From Chelativorans sp. ZYF759 (GTDB lineage Bacteria > Pseudomonadota > Alphaproteobacteria > Rhizobiales > Rhizobiaceae), in the NCBI RefSeq assembly GCF_012911015.1, contig NZ_WVVV01000010.1:62001-126000 (forward strand): a stretch of DNA of 64,000 nucleotides. The letters are read 5' to 3'. Below the pieces are notes generated by a model that did no database searches, was not told where the DNA came from, and was given only the letters and a program-made list of their open reading frames with translations. Positions 44,985-53,729 of this stretch are shown here, in pieces. The position numbers and the translations under genes were made by a program. Numbering within the stretch: position 1 is the first letter of the stretch; every line of letters begins with the position of its first letter.

Positions 44985-45671
44985 TCAGGGCAGCCAGGTG
45001 GCGTAATCCGAGACGAGAAGGCGCCAGGGCGCTTCGTCTTCCTCGATGTCGGCGAAGCGGCTCACCGGTTCGGCGAACACATTGTCGGTCTGGTCGTCAT
45101 TGACCGTTGAGATCTCGCCAATGAGCAGGTCGCCTTCTTCGGCCCAGAAGGCGTGCCAGATGCCGGGTAGAAGGGTCACGCTCTCGCCGGGCAAAAGCCT
45201 GAGCACGCCGCCGGCGGGCAGTTCGTGCATCCTGGCGTCGACCGCAACTTTCACAACCGCATCGGGATCGATACTCCCGTCGGGCGCCGACATGTGAAGC
45301 TCGATCGCAAGCGTTCCGCCCCCGCGATTGACGATGTCTTCGGCTTTCACCCGATGCCGGTGCATCGGCGCGAGTTGGCCCTTGCGCGAGATCATGATCT
45401 TTTCGGCGTAGAGCATGCCGCGCCCGAGGGCGAGATCGGCTGGATGTCCATTGCGAACGGTGAAGAGCAGCAGGCCGGTCGAGTTGAAGTCTCCGCGGCC
45501 GTAATCGGTGACATCCCACCCCAGCCTTGCGTCGATGAGGCCGGACAAGTCGGCGCGATGTTCCTGCATCATGCCAGGCGAAAGGTCGGCGAAGGGTGGC
45601 AGGACATAGCCGTGAGCGGCGATGAACGCCTGGCCCTCGCGCAGGAGGGCGTTGATCTGGGATCGCTTCAC
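44985..45671 (-). CDS. D-lyxose/D-mannose isomerase-like cupin
   Basis: 228 aa. The protein matches the D-lyxose ketol-isomerase family in length and metal set: Lys91, His104, His106 and Glu111 (APMHRHRVKAEDI), and His173 (GIWHAFW). This enzyme interconverts D-lyxose and D-xylulose, and slowly D-mannose and D-fructose, using a divalent metal. It is convergent with the LacI gene and 15 bp from it, so it is not in the operon but is probably in the same regulon; this would feed a pentose into the xylulose pathway. Confidence 0.85.
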   Translation of the reverse strand: MKRSQINALLREGQAFIAAHGYVLPPFADLSPGMMQEHRADLSGLIDARLGWDVTDYGRGDFNSTGLLLFTVRNGHPADLALGRGMLYAEKIMISRKGQLAPMHRHRVKAEDIVNRGGGTLAIELHMSAPDGSIDPDAVVKVAVDARMHELPAGGVLRLLPGESVTLLPGIWHAFWAEEGDLLIGEISTVNDDQTDNVFAEPVSRFADIEEDEAPWRLLVSDYATWLP

Positions 45672-45753
45672 GCTGTGGCTCCCGGGACAGTCGGAAGCGC
45701 GACACTACGCCAGATGCGCCGAGCATTCACCCCGCGCAATATCCCAGGAAACG

Positions 45754-45784
45754 AAAAAGGGTCGGCCGCGAGTGCGGCCGACCC
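45754..45784 (-). terminator. Intrinsic terminator downstream of the TRAP binding protein gene
   Basis: On the minus strand GGGTCGGCCGC and its complement form an 11-bp GC-rich stem (45759-45769 with 45774-45784) around a 4-nt loop. It is followed at 45758-45754 by TTTTT. It lies 27 bp past the stop of the gene at 45812-46843 and would end that transcript. Confidence 0.85.
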
Positions 45785-45811
45785 TCCAGGCGCGGTGTCC
45801 CCCGCTACCCT

Positions 45812-46843
45812 TTAATTGCCGTTGGTGTGCTTATCGATCATCGCACGGGCTTCTTCGACCAGCGCGGCTGCGTCGAGACCCTGAGCCGTCATCTCCTCGA
45901 TCCAGGAGTCGATCAGCGGGGATGCGGTGTCGATCCAGCGCTGGGTCTCTTCCTCGTCGAGCGTGATGATGTTGTTGCCCAGCTCTTCGGCGATGCCGAG
46001 GCCGTAGACGTCGCCCTCGTCCATGACGCGGCCGAACATGGCAGCGGTCTCGATACCGGAATTGGCGTCGATCACGGCCTTGAGGTCGTCGGGCAGTGCC
46101 TCATACGCATCCTTGTTCATCGCGAAGACGAACAGCTGGGTATAGAGGCCGTTGGCGCCGGAGAAACCGGTGTGGTTGGTCACAAGCTCGCTGATGCGCA
46201 GCGAAGGCGTCACTTCCCACGGAACCGTCGTGGCGTCGATGACGCCGCGCGACAGCGATTCCGGCACCTGCGGCACGGGCATGCCGACCGGCTCTGCGCC
46301 GAGCGCGACCAGCATCTCGTTCACCACGCGCGAGCCGCCGCGGATCTTGAGGCCGCTCATGTCGTCGAGGCTCTCGATCGGACGGTTCGAGTGGATGAGA
46401 CCGGGTCCGTGCGTGTGCCAGGCGATGACCTTGACGCTGTCGAATTCGTCAGTGCAGTGGGTTTCGCAATATTCGTGGAACGCCTTCGAGGTGATCTCGC
46501 CATCCACCATCATGAAGGGCAGCTCGAACGGCTCCGTCGAGGGGAAGCGTCCGGGCGTGTAGCCCACGATGGTCCAAACCAGATCGACGACGCCATCCTG
46601 CGCCTGGTCGAACAGCTGGGGCGGCGCGCCGCCCAGCGACATCGCGTGGTAGAGCTCGATCGAGATGCGGCCATCCGATTCCTCTTCGACCTTCTGGGCC
46701 CACGGAGTGAGCGCATTGGCCGGGATGGTCGCCTGTTGTGGCAGCATCTGGTGCAGGCGGAGCGTGACTTCCTGGGCGACAGCCGAGGTTGCCATGGCTC
46801 CGACGGCCACTGCCGAAATGAGCAAAGTCTTGAGTTTCATCAT
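45812..46843 (-). CDS. TRAP transporter substrate-binding protein (DctP family)
   Basis: 343 aa with a signal peptide ending SAVAQEV (residues 1-24). The DctP fold is evident in VTLRLHQMLPQQATIPANALTPWAQKVEEESDGRISIELY, LSRGVIDATTVPWEVTPSLRISEL, LKIRGGSRVVNEMLVALGAEPVGMPVPQVPES (with the conserved carboxylate-binding Arg), and ELPFMM. No DctQ or DctM membrane genes are visible within the window on either side, so it is a solitary binding protein. A strong terminator follows it directly, supporting a monocistronic unit. Confidence 0.92.
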   Translation of the reverse strand: MMKLKTLLISAVAVGAMATSAVAQEVTLRLHQMLPQQATIPANALTPWAQKVEEESDGRISIELYHAMSLGGAPPQLFDQAQDGVVDLVWTIVGYTPGRFPSTEPFELPFMMVDGEITSKAFHEYCETHCTDEFDSVKVIAWHTHGPGLIHSNRPIESLDDMSGLKIRGGSRVVNEMLVALGAEPVGMPVPQVPESLSRGVIDATTVPWEVTPSLRISELVTNHTGFSGANGLYTQLFVFAMNKDAYEALPDDLKAVIDANSGIETAAMFGRVMDEGDVYGLGIAEELGNNIITLDEEETQRWIDTASPLIDSWIEEMTAQGLDAAALVEEARAMIDKHTNGN

Positions 46844-46993
46844 ATCTGCCAGTCCTCCCTTGCAGCTAGATTGTTATATCGTAGAACTTTCTTCGGTAAA
46901 AGAGGCGTTTCATCCAAAAATTTCGCCCACAGATTGCAGCGCCCGCCGCCTGGGGCGCGAGCTAAAAATGCTTATGCGGCCGGATCTTGGCCT

Positions 46994-47737
46994 TCAGGTG
47001 GAGACGAGTTTCAGCCCTGGAACGCGCTCGATGAGCGAACTGTCCTTCATGACGAAGTCGAGGTTCTGGCGGGCCAGCCGCGCATGCTCGCGGCCGAGCG
47101 CTTCAGCGCGTGAACCCTCGCGCATCTCGATGGCGTGCACCAGCGCCCGATGATGCGCCTGGCCGATCACCAGCGAGGCGCGGAAGGCCGGGATGTCGGT
47201 CTGGGCGTTCAGGAACGCACTTGGCCCGGCAAAGGGAAGCTGCGTGGCGTGCTCGATCTGGCGCTGGATGATCCGGCTGCCGGACAGTTCCGCCAGCAAC
47301 TGGTGGAACTGGGCGTTCAGGTCCTCGTATTTGATGAAATCGAGCTGGTCGACGGGAACCGCGACGATCGGGTCGAGTTCGGCCACGATCGCCCGCAACT
47401 GCGCCAGCCGGGCAGGGGCCACCCCGCGTTCGGCCGCAAGCCGGGCCGCCGTGCCCTCCAGCACGCCGCGCAGTTCGATCGCATCGGCCACGTCGGCCAC
47501 CGTGAAGGCGCGGACCGAGTAGCCGCCGGAGGGAATCGCGTCCAGGATGCCCTCCTGTTCCAGGCGCGCCAGCGCTGCGCGCACGGGGGTGCGGGAGATG
47601 CCCAGGCGCTCGCTGATATTGACCTCGGACAGCCGCTCGCCCGGCGCGATTTCGCCGGAAAAGACGAGGTCGCGCACGCCCAGAACGGCCTTCAGCGATT
47701 GCGAGGCCGTGCGTTCCTGTTTCGGTGGCTGTCCCAT
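46994..47737 (-). CDS. GntR-family transcriptional regulator (FadR/FCD type)
   Basis: 247 aa. Winged helix at residues 15-75 (LKAVLGVRDLVFSGEIAPGERLSEVNISERLGISRTPVRAALARLEQEG) and FCD helical domain (DVADAIELRGVLEGTAARLAAERG, FHQLLAELSGSRIIQRQIEH, with His ligands QAHHRALVHAIEMREGSRAEALGREH). ATG 47737 starts the conserved region; longer readings run antisense across the next gene and are rejected. It is divergent from a methyltransferase gene and has a FCD-type operator core in the shared promoter. Confidence 0.9.
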   Translation of the reverse strand: MGQPPKQERTASQSLKAVLGVRDLVFSGEIAPGERLSEVNISERLGISRTPVRAALARLEQEGILDAIPSGGYSVRAFTVADVADAIELRGVLEGTAARLAAERGVAPARLAQLRAIVAELDPIVAVPVDQLDFIKYEDLNAQFHQLLAELSGSRIIQRQIEHATQLPFAGPSAFLNAQTDIPAFRASLVIGQAHHRALVHAIEMREGSRAEALGREHARLARQNLDFVMKDSSLIERVPGLKLVST

Positions 47738-47790
47738 CGGCTGGTCCCAGGCTTTCCGGAGGCGGGGGTCGACATCAAACCGGTACAAAC

Positions 47791-47798
47791 TGTATACA
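47791..47798. promoter_or_regulatory. Putative GntR (FCD) operator TGTATACA
   Basis: A perfect 8-bp palindrome TGTATACA, in the 138-bp divergent gap between the GntR gene and the MetE-C-like gene. FadR/VanR-type regulators commonly bind T-G-T-N-N-A-C-A palindromes of this shape, so it is a good candidate site for the adjacent regulator. Confidence 0.6.
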
Positions 47799-47875
47799 AC
47801 CCCGTCAAGAGCGGGTCGCCCATGCGACCCCTCTGTTGCGCTATTAAGCAGTATCGACCACAGGAGAGACATCGC

Positions 47876-49018
47876 ATGACTTCCCCAACGACCGGAACCG
47901 GGCTTGCCAAGCCGCCTTACCGCGCGGACCATGTCGGCAGCCTGCTGCGTCCCGATTCCGTGAAGGAAGCGCGCCGGAAATTCTATGACGACAAGTCGAT
48001 CGACAAGGCGGAACTGGCGGTCGTCGAGGACGAGGCGATCCGGGATGCCATTCGCATGCAGGAGGAGGTCGGTCTCCTCGCGGTCACCGACGGCGAGATT
48101 CGCCGCTCCTTCTGGCATTACGACTTCATGGGCGAGCTGGACGGCTTCACGCTGGACCAGCGCGACGAAGGCGTGCAGTTCCATGGCGTCAAGCTGAGGC
48201 CGATCCATCCGACGATTACCGGCAAGCTCGACTTCCCCGACGATCACCCGATGCTGGCCCACTACCGCTTCGTGGCCGAGAACACGAAGGTGACGCCGAA
48301 AATCTCGATCCCCGGCCCCAGCTGCTGCCATTTCCGCACCGCGCGCGCCGACATCCATCCTGCCGAATATGCCGATCTCGACGTGCTCTTCGCCGATCTG
48401 GCCAGGACCTACGCCAAGGCCGTGCAGTCCTTCTACGATGCCGGCTGCCGCTATCTCCAGATGGACGACATCTTCTTCGCCTATCTGTGCGATCCCAAGC
48501 ACCGCGAGGCCAAGAAGGCGGAAGGCCAGGATCCCGACTGGCTGATCGACCGCTATGCCTGGATGATGAACGAGGCGATCAAGGACCGCCCGTCCGACAT
48601 GGTGATCGGCATGCATATGTGCCGCGGCAATTTCCAGTCGACCTATGCGGCCGAAGGCGCCTACGACCCGGCCGCCGACGCGATCTTCAACAAGACGGAC
48701 GTCGATATCTACTTCATGGAGTATGATTCCGACCGTTCCGGTGGCCTCGAGCCGCTGAAGCTCCTGCCCAAGGGCAAGAAGCGTGTGCTGCCGGGCTTCA
48801 TCACCACCAAGACGCCCGAGATGGAGAACCTGGACGACCTCAAGCGCAAGTTCGAGGAAGCCTCCAAATATGCCGATCTCGACCAGCTGGGCATCGCCCC
48901 GCAATGCGGCTTCGCCTCCACCGAGGAGGGCAACAAGGTCACGATGGACGACCAGAAGCGCAAGCTGGAGCTGGTCGTGAAGACGGCCGAGGCGATCTGG
49001 GGCGGCGTCGACCGCTGA
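47876..49018 (+). CDS. Cobalamin-independent methionine synthase-like protein (MetE C-terminal family)
   Basis: 380 aa barrel matching only the C-terminal catalytic half of MetE (full MetE is about 750 aa). Zinc ligands are present: His247 and Cys249 (GMHMCRGN), Glu282 (FMEYDS) and Cys344 (GIAPQCGF), with YRADHVGSLLRP and QMDDIFFAYL. Such short forms transfer methyl groups to thiols such as homocysteine, with unclear donors, often for sulfur compounds or corrinoid-free demethylation. ATG 47876 has CAGGAG about 9 nt upstream. Divergent from a GntR regulator that probably controls it. Confidence 0.9.
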   Translation: MTSPTTGTGLAKPPYRADHVGSLLRPDSVKEARRKFYDDKSIDKAELAVVEDEAIRDAIRMQEEVGLLAVTDGEIRRSFWHYDFMGELDGFTLDQRDEGVQFHGVKLRPIHPTITGKLDFPDDHPMLAHYRFVAENTKVTPKISIPGPSCCHFRTARADIHPAEYADLDVLFADLARTYAKAVQSFYDAGCRYLQMDDIFFAYLCDPKHREAKKAEGQDPDWLIDRYAWMMNEAIKDRPSDMVIGMHMCRGNFQSTYAAEGAYDPAADAIFNKTDVDIYFMEYDSDRSGGLEPLKLLPKGKKRVLPGFITTKTPEMENLDDLKRKFEEASKYADLDQLGIAPQCGFASTEEGNKVTMDDQKRKLELVVKTAEAIWGGVDR

Positions 49019-49136
49019 CCGCCATCGACCGGCATTCGGGCTGGTCCGGAGATGGCCGCGGGATTGCGCGGCCATCGCTGCTCGGGCATCATCGACGTGT
49101 CGGGACCGGCACAAGTGATTTGGGCGGGAGCAATCT

Positions 49137-50045
49137 GTGAGGCATGTAGCCATTTCGCGCGCCGGTGAGCGGGCGCCGCTCCTGTTCGCGCTCCTGGCCT
49201 TCTGCATTGCGCTGGCAGGCTGCACGACCATCGCGCTGCCGCAGCCGCCGCCTCCCATACAGAACGAGCGCTACGCAGCCATCGTGGTCGACGCCTCCGA
49301 TGGTCGCGTGCTCTACCAGGTTCACGCCGACCAGCGTCGCTTTCCTGCCTCTCTCACCAAGATGATGACGGTGCTGATGCTGTTCGAGGCGCTCGACCAG
49401 GGGCGTATCACCAAGACGACCGCCATTCCGGTTTCCGAATATGCCCGTGCCCGCCCGCCGACCAAGATCGGTTTCGCCCGCGGCGGCACGATCGACGTCG
49501 ACACCGCCATTCGCGCCCTGCTGATCCGATCTGCCAATGACGTGGCCAGCGCGGTGGCCGAGTTCCTGGGCGGTTCGGAGGAGCGTTTTGGCGAGATGAT
49601 GACGGCGCGCGGGCGCGAACTCGGCTTGCGCGACACCGTCTTTCGAAACGCGTCGGGCCTGCCTGATTCGGGCCAGGTGACGACGGCGCGCGACATGGCG
49701 GTGCTGGCGCTGGTCCTGCGGCGGAATTATCCGCACCATTACCATTATTTCGGCAATCGCAACTTCACCTATGCCGGCCGCGAGATCAGAGGCCACAATG
49801 AGTTGCTTGGCCGCGTGGCGGGTGTGGACGGTTTGAAGACCGGGTTCATCCGTGCTTCCGGCTTCAATCTCGCGACCTCGGCCATGCGCGGTGGCCGCAG
49901 CGTCGTGGCTGTCGTGATGGGCGGGGAGACCGCGGCGAGCCGCAACGCGCACATGGAACGGCTGATCGAAGAGTTCCTGCCGTTCGCCAATGCCGGCTCG
50001 CCGGGCGGCGGCGCTCGCCAGCCCATGGCGCGTGTCGGCGGCTGA
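49137..50045 (+). CDS. D-alanyl-D-alanine carboxypeptidase-like lipoprotein
   Basis: 302 aa, low-molecular-weight penicillin-binding protein of the PBP5/DacF class that trims peptidoglycan pentapeptides. Active site: SxxK Ser72-Lys75 (SLTKMM), SxN Ser132-Asn134 (RSANDVAS), KTG 234-236 (GLKTGFI). Instead of a normal signal peptide the N-terminus ends in a lipobox IALAGC with Cys29, so it is predicted to be a lipoprotein anchored to the membrane. The C-terminal membrane anchor and the second beta-domain of PBP5 are absent. GTG start at 49137. Confidence 0.9.
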   Translation: MRHVAISRAGERAPLLFALLAFCIALAGCTTIALPQPPPPIQNERYAAIVVDASDGRVLYQVHADQRRFPASLTKMMTVLMLFEALDQGRITKTTAIPVSEYARARPPTKIGFARGGTIDVDTAIRALLIRSANDVASAVAEFLGGSEERFGEMMTARGRELGLRDTVFRNASGLPDSGQVTTARDMAVLALVLRRNYPHHYHYFGNRNFTYAGREIRGHNELLGRVAGVDGLKTGFIRASGFNLATSAMRGGRSVVAVVMGGETAASRNAHMERLIEEFLPFANAGSPGGGARQPMARVGG

Positions 50046-50186
50046 TCGGGTCAGCCATGCGGAACGGCCTGCCGCCGGCTCAACAATTCGCTCGCCAGGC
50101 CAACCAGGCCGACAGGCAAGTGTTGATGCGCGCGAGCGCATCGGCTATGGAACCCATCACGGCGCGCACTTCGCGCCGCATGGCCG

Positions 50187-50233
<47 letters not shown>

Positions 50234-50263
<30 letters not shown>

Positions 50264-51895
50264 TTTCGGTCCTAAACCACGAACATTTTGACGCGCAGAG
50301 TTCTTGCCAGTCACCGCGCCGGCCAGGACCTCTTTGCTGCCCATGATGCGGATGGTCTTGTCGCCCACTTCCACAGCTCCGAGGATTGATCGGAGATAGG
50401 CTTTTAGAGCAGGCGTGTTGCCCTGGGCTAACAGGTCGGTCATCAGCCGGGAGAAGGCGTCGACCTTTGCCGGATCGATGGCGATGGCACCGGCACCCTG
50501 CGACAGCGTACGATCCAACGCGGCTTTTGCCCTCTCCCGCTCCGCCTTCAGAAGCGTGACCTGCTCGGCCAGAAGGTCATCCAGTTCGAGGATACCCTTT
50601 GCGATCGAATCGTAGAGCCGCTTGAGCTTCTGCTCGGCGTTGGCGAGCTCGGTCTGCAGCGCGACTGCACGATTGTTGACGGCCGCCACCCTCGTCGCCC
50701 GCCGTTCGGCCAGTGACGACAGCAGCAGGGTCAATCGCTCGCGGCTGAAGAGGCGGTCCTTCAGCGCCGCGATTACGTTGGTGTCGAGCAGATCCATCCG
50801 GATGGAATTGCCCTTGCAAGCCGTCTTGCCCTTCTGGGCCCGGGCAGCGCATGTGTAATACGAATACATCTTGCCCGATCGGGACGTGCCAGTGCGCTGG
50901 GTCATACCCCCGCCGCAATGCCTGCAGGTGGCGAGGCCGGTCAGCAGGATCGGGCCGTTGACGACGCGCGGCGGCGTGACCTTTGGGTTGTGGGCTGCCA
51001 GCTTCGCCTGAACGCGATCGAACAGGGTCTGGTCGATGATACGGGGGACCTCGATCTCGACGATGTCGGCCTCCGGTGCCTTCTTCCCCGATTTCGCGCG
51101 GACGCCATATCGCCAGCGACCGACATAAGCCGTATTGGTCAGGATGAGATGCAGCGGACCGATGCCGAAACTCCCGCCCCGCTTGGTGCGGTAACCGCGA
51201 CCGTTGAGCCATTGGCAGATGCCTTTGATGCCGAGCGGCGGTGTGCCGGTCTCGGCATCGCCGTCTGCATACAGCCGGTAGATCAGCTGGACGGTCTCTT
51301 CCTCGACGGGATCAATCTCGAGTTTCTTTTTCACCTTCTGGCCGCGCCGCTCGGCTTCGACGATGCGATAGCCCAGGGGTGGAGAGGCACCGTTCCAGAA
51401 TCCTTGTTTAGCATTTTCCCTCATTGCTCGAACGACTTGCCGCCCATTCTCTTTAGAGTTGTACTCGTCGAAAATGCCGATGATCTGCCGCATCATCTGC
51501 TGGCTCGGATCCTCACCGGTCGGCTGAGTGACGGAGATGACCTCGACACCGTGCTTGCGCAACTTGCGAATGAGGAGCTCCATGCTCGCCCCGTCGCGGT
51601 AGAAACGGGAAAAGGCGTGGACCACGATCACGTCATAGGGATGGTCCGGATCGCACGCCCTGTCGATCATCTGCTGAAACGCCGGCCTTCGATCATCGGT
51701 ACCCGTAAGCCCGGCCTCGACATATTCGTCGGCGACCAACCAGCCCTGCCGTTCGCAATGGCGTTGCGCCTGGTCGAGCTGAGAAGGTAGCGAGACATCG
51801 CCCTCGGCCTGCCGGCCGGTGGAGACGCGAAGATAGAGCGCCGCCCTCAGCGGCTGCGGCAGCCTGAGAGGCGATTCAAGGCGGTGGGTCTTCAT
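50234..51895 (-). CDS. Large serine recombinase (site-specific integrase)
   Basis: 553 aa. The N-terminal resolvase domain has nucleophile Ser25 ([11 protein letters not shown]), [30 protein letters not shown] and the conserved Arg; then a Recombinase domain ([32 protein letters not shown]), a zinc ribbon ([25 protein letters not shown]) and a long coiled coil ([35 protein letters not shown]). It cuts and exchanges DNA at att sites. ATG 51895 with GAGGA upstream; longer readings overlap another ORF. The C-terminus reads [10 protein letters not shown], encoded inside the tRNA, a pattern typical for recombinases lying against a tRNA gene. Confidence 0.92.
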
Positions 51896-51965
51896 GATAA
51901 TTGGTCCTCGGGAAACGATGGATGTGGCAGAAAGCCTGGCGCCGATTCCGATCGGCGGCAAGCTT

Positions 51966-52292
51966 TCAGTTTGAGCTGTCGGGCACCTTGCCCGACAGTA
52001 TCGCCTCGATCGATGAACCGACCTGGGCCTCCAGTGCGAGCAGTTCCGCCGACAGCACAGGAATGACTTCCGGGAGATCGGCTTCGACCAGCCATTCCTC
52101 GACTTCGACCTTTCTGCGCCTCCTCTGACCGGCCCGACGGGACCGTCCCCACCGGCTATCAGACAGGGGGCCTTCCCGATCGGGATCGGTGTCTGCCCCT
52201 GTCGGACTTCTTCCATTCCCTGCGCCGGCTACCGCGCGATTGTTCCTGATCCGGCTGCGCTTTGCGCCGCCGGCTGGCATCTGATTTTTCAT
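51966..52292 (-). CDS. Small hypothetical protein upstream of the recombinase
   Basis: 108 aa from ATG 52292. The N-terminal half is basic and low-complexity; the C-terminal half looks like a folded helical segment (VEVEEWLVEADLPEVIPVLSAELLALEAQVGSSIEAILSG). The stop lies 70 bp from the recombinase start on the same strand, so they may be co-transcribed. Small proteins in this position of serine-integrase elements can be excision accessories, but no HTH is visible. Unrecognised. Confidence 0.55.
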   Translation of the reverse strand: MKNQMPAGGAKRSRIRNNRAVAGAGNGRSPTGADTDPDREGPLSDSRWGRSRRAGQRRRRKVEVEEWLVEADLPEVIPVLSAELLALEAQVGSSIEAILSGKVPDSSN

Positions 52293-52423
52293 AACGGGTT
52301 CCGTCCGCACCAGCCGACGGCCTACGCGCGGGGGTGGCCGCCGACCGGTGCGGACAGTTTCCTCACCTTCCCCGGGCGGTTCTCCCTCATCCGGCAAGAA
52401 GGCCAGAGCGGGAGAACATCATC

Positions 52424-52489
52424 ATGCTGACGCCGATCTATGTCGGCGGCAAGGGGGCTTCTTGGAAGAGAAACAACCTGCTGTCTTAA
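52424..52489 (+). CDS. Very short ORF (21 codons), possible gene remnant
   Basis: ATG 52424 follows GGGAG at a 9-nt distance and encodes MLTPIYVGGKGASWKRNNLLS. A second, related stretch (VLTPILLGGK) occurs at 53168-53197, both on the plus strand near otherwise empty DNA. The two suggest decayed or truncated copies of one small gene rather than a functional protein. The rest of 52293-52573 shows no convincing gene. Confidence 0.35.
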   Translation: MLTPIYVGGKGASWKRNNLLS

Positions 52490-52573
52490 CTACCGCAGTA
52501 GAGGACAGCCCAGCCGGCTTCTGCCCACTGACGCCGATGCATATCCTCGTTTGCGAAGTCCCCTGAGCCAGGC

Positions 52574-53043
52574 CTAGCTGTCTCCACCCGAGAAGGGGGG
52601 CGGCTCGTCATAGATCCTCTCGTAAACGGCCATCCAGTCCGGCGTCTCGATGAAGTTGACGACTTGCCTGGCGATCGTTCCGAGACATGCCACTCCATGA
52701 TCCTCCAGCACCGCAATGTCGAAGGTGAGGTCCGGGTAGTCGGTACCCAGTCGCCTGAATACCGGCATCGGCGAAAAGGTGGCGGAGAGGAATTTGAAGC
52801 GGACCATGCCCTTGTCGCGATCAGCGATATCGGTTCGAACGCCTCGCGTCGCGTGCCCCAAGCTTCCAGCGCATCGTCAGTGCTGAAGTCCCCACCAGCG
52901 TCGGCCAGCGGTATGACTGCGCCAAACGAAAAATTGAGCCGCGACGCGCATTCGTCGTCCGGCTCAAAGCAGCGCGACAGAAACTGGACGATGTCCTTTT
53001 CCGGTCCGTTGACCCGTACCTCATGTACGACCCAGTTCGGCAT
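52574..53043 (-). pseudogene. YubB/DUF1281-like gene, frameshifted
   Basis: ATG 53043 (GGGAG upstream) opens MPNWVVHEVRVNGPEKDIVQFLSRCF, LNFSFGAVIPLADAG, DALEAWG, resembling the plasmid YubB/DUF1281 ferredoxin-like family. Near 52860 the conserved sequence leaves this frame: the adjoining frame continues HATRGVRTDIADRD, SATFSPMPVFRRLGTDYPDLTFDI, VLEDHGVACLG to 52574. The break is at a run of four G's, as if one G had been lost. Either a genuine pseudogene or a sequencing error; the family is plasmid- and ICE-associated, of unknown function. Confidence 0.65.
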
Positions 53044-53203
53044 TATTGGCTCCCTGCTCCAACCGGCTTCGCGATAGGCGGGCGGCGCTCTCACGCCGCC
53101 GCCGTTGGTGAAGCGGGCATTCCCCGATCTGTCGTCCGGCGCCCTGGTGGCCGGGGCGATAAAGCTTGATCGTGCTCACGCCGATCCTTCTCGGCGGCAA
53201 GCC

Positions 53204-53713
53204 TCAGTGCAGCGGATCATACGCCGATCCACCTGCGCGCGGGCCGTGTCCCCCGAAAAGTTCAAAGCTGCGACCCTCCAGGCGGTCCAGAAACCCACTT
53301 TCAAACAGTGCGCCCTGCACAAGTGTATCGGCCATCCATTCGACACCTTCCCTTTCTGCAGCTGCAATGACCTGTTCCCAGTTCATGCTCGCATGACGGC
53401 AGAGCATGTTCCTGAAGCGGCACCAGCGCCACGAATTGAAACGCCAGAAGGAAAAGGGGTGAAGGCCGTCTTCGAGCAAATGGCGGCACAGATTGTGCAG
53501 CACCGGCGCAAGCCACAGGACTGCCGCGTCAGGATCGTCGAGCTGTTTGGCAGCGATTAGGTGGCTGTTGAAGACGATGGCCGGCCCAGCGTCGAGTGCA
53601 AGCTCACGAAGCATGGGAGCGTCCGCATTGCCCCGCACGAATATCAGGAAATTCCAGCCATGGAGGAAACTGGGTCCCTTCGTGGGTTCGCCGTAAGCGT
53701 TGATCGAAAACAT
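53204..53713 (-). CDS. Hypothetical protein of the mobile element (169 aa)
   Basis: 169 aa, not recognised. AGGAG lies 7 nt before ATG 53713. It begins MFSINAYGEPTKGPSFLHGWNFLIFVRG, has a central hydrophobic/aromatic stretch with a His-Trp-rich part (LHNLCRHLLEDGLHPFSFWRFNSWRWCRFRNML) and ends GSAYDPLH. No signal peptide or clear span. It is the last gene of a minus-strand run (53204-56156) with ribosome sites at most starts, so it looks like a real operon member. Confidence 0.68.
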   Translation of the reverse strand: MFSINAYGEPTKGPSFLHGWNFLIFVRGNADAPMLRELALDAGPAIVFNSHLIAAKQLDDPDAAVLWLAPVLHNLCRHLLEDGLHPFSFWRFNSWRWCRFRNMLCRHASMNWEQVIAAAEREGVEWMADTLVQGALFESGFLDRLEGRSFELFGGHGPRAGGSAYDPLH

Positions 53714-53729
53714 CTGAATACTCCTGTTC

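Noticed and set aside
47738-49258. Extension of the GntR regulator across the MetE-like gene on the opposite strand
   Set aside because: The regulator's conserved sequence begins at 47737; the extension is antisense to a well-supported gene.
51896-52216. Longer N-terminus for the serine recombinase
   Set aside because: The extension is Arg/Ser/Cys-rich and overlaps another reading; ATG 51895 has a ribosome site and starts directly before the resolvase domain.
52348-52566. Plus-strand 72-codon ORF in the island
   Set aside because: Low-complexity Pro/Ser/Gly start, no ribosome site, and it overlaps the decayed region; only the 21-codon ORF within the area has a plausible start.
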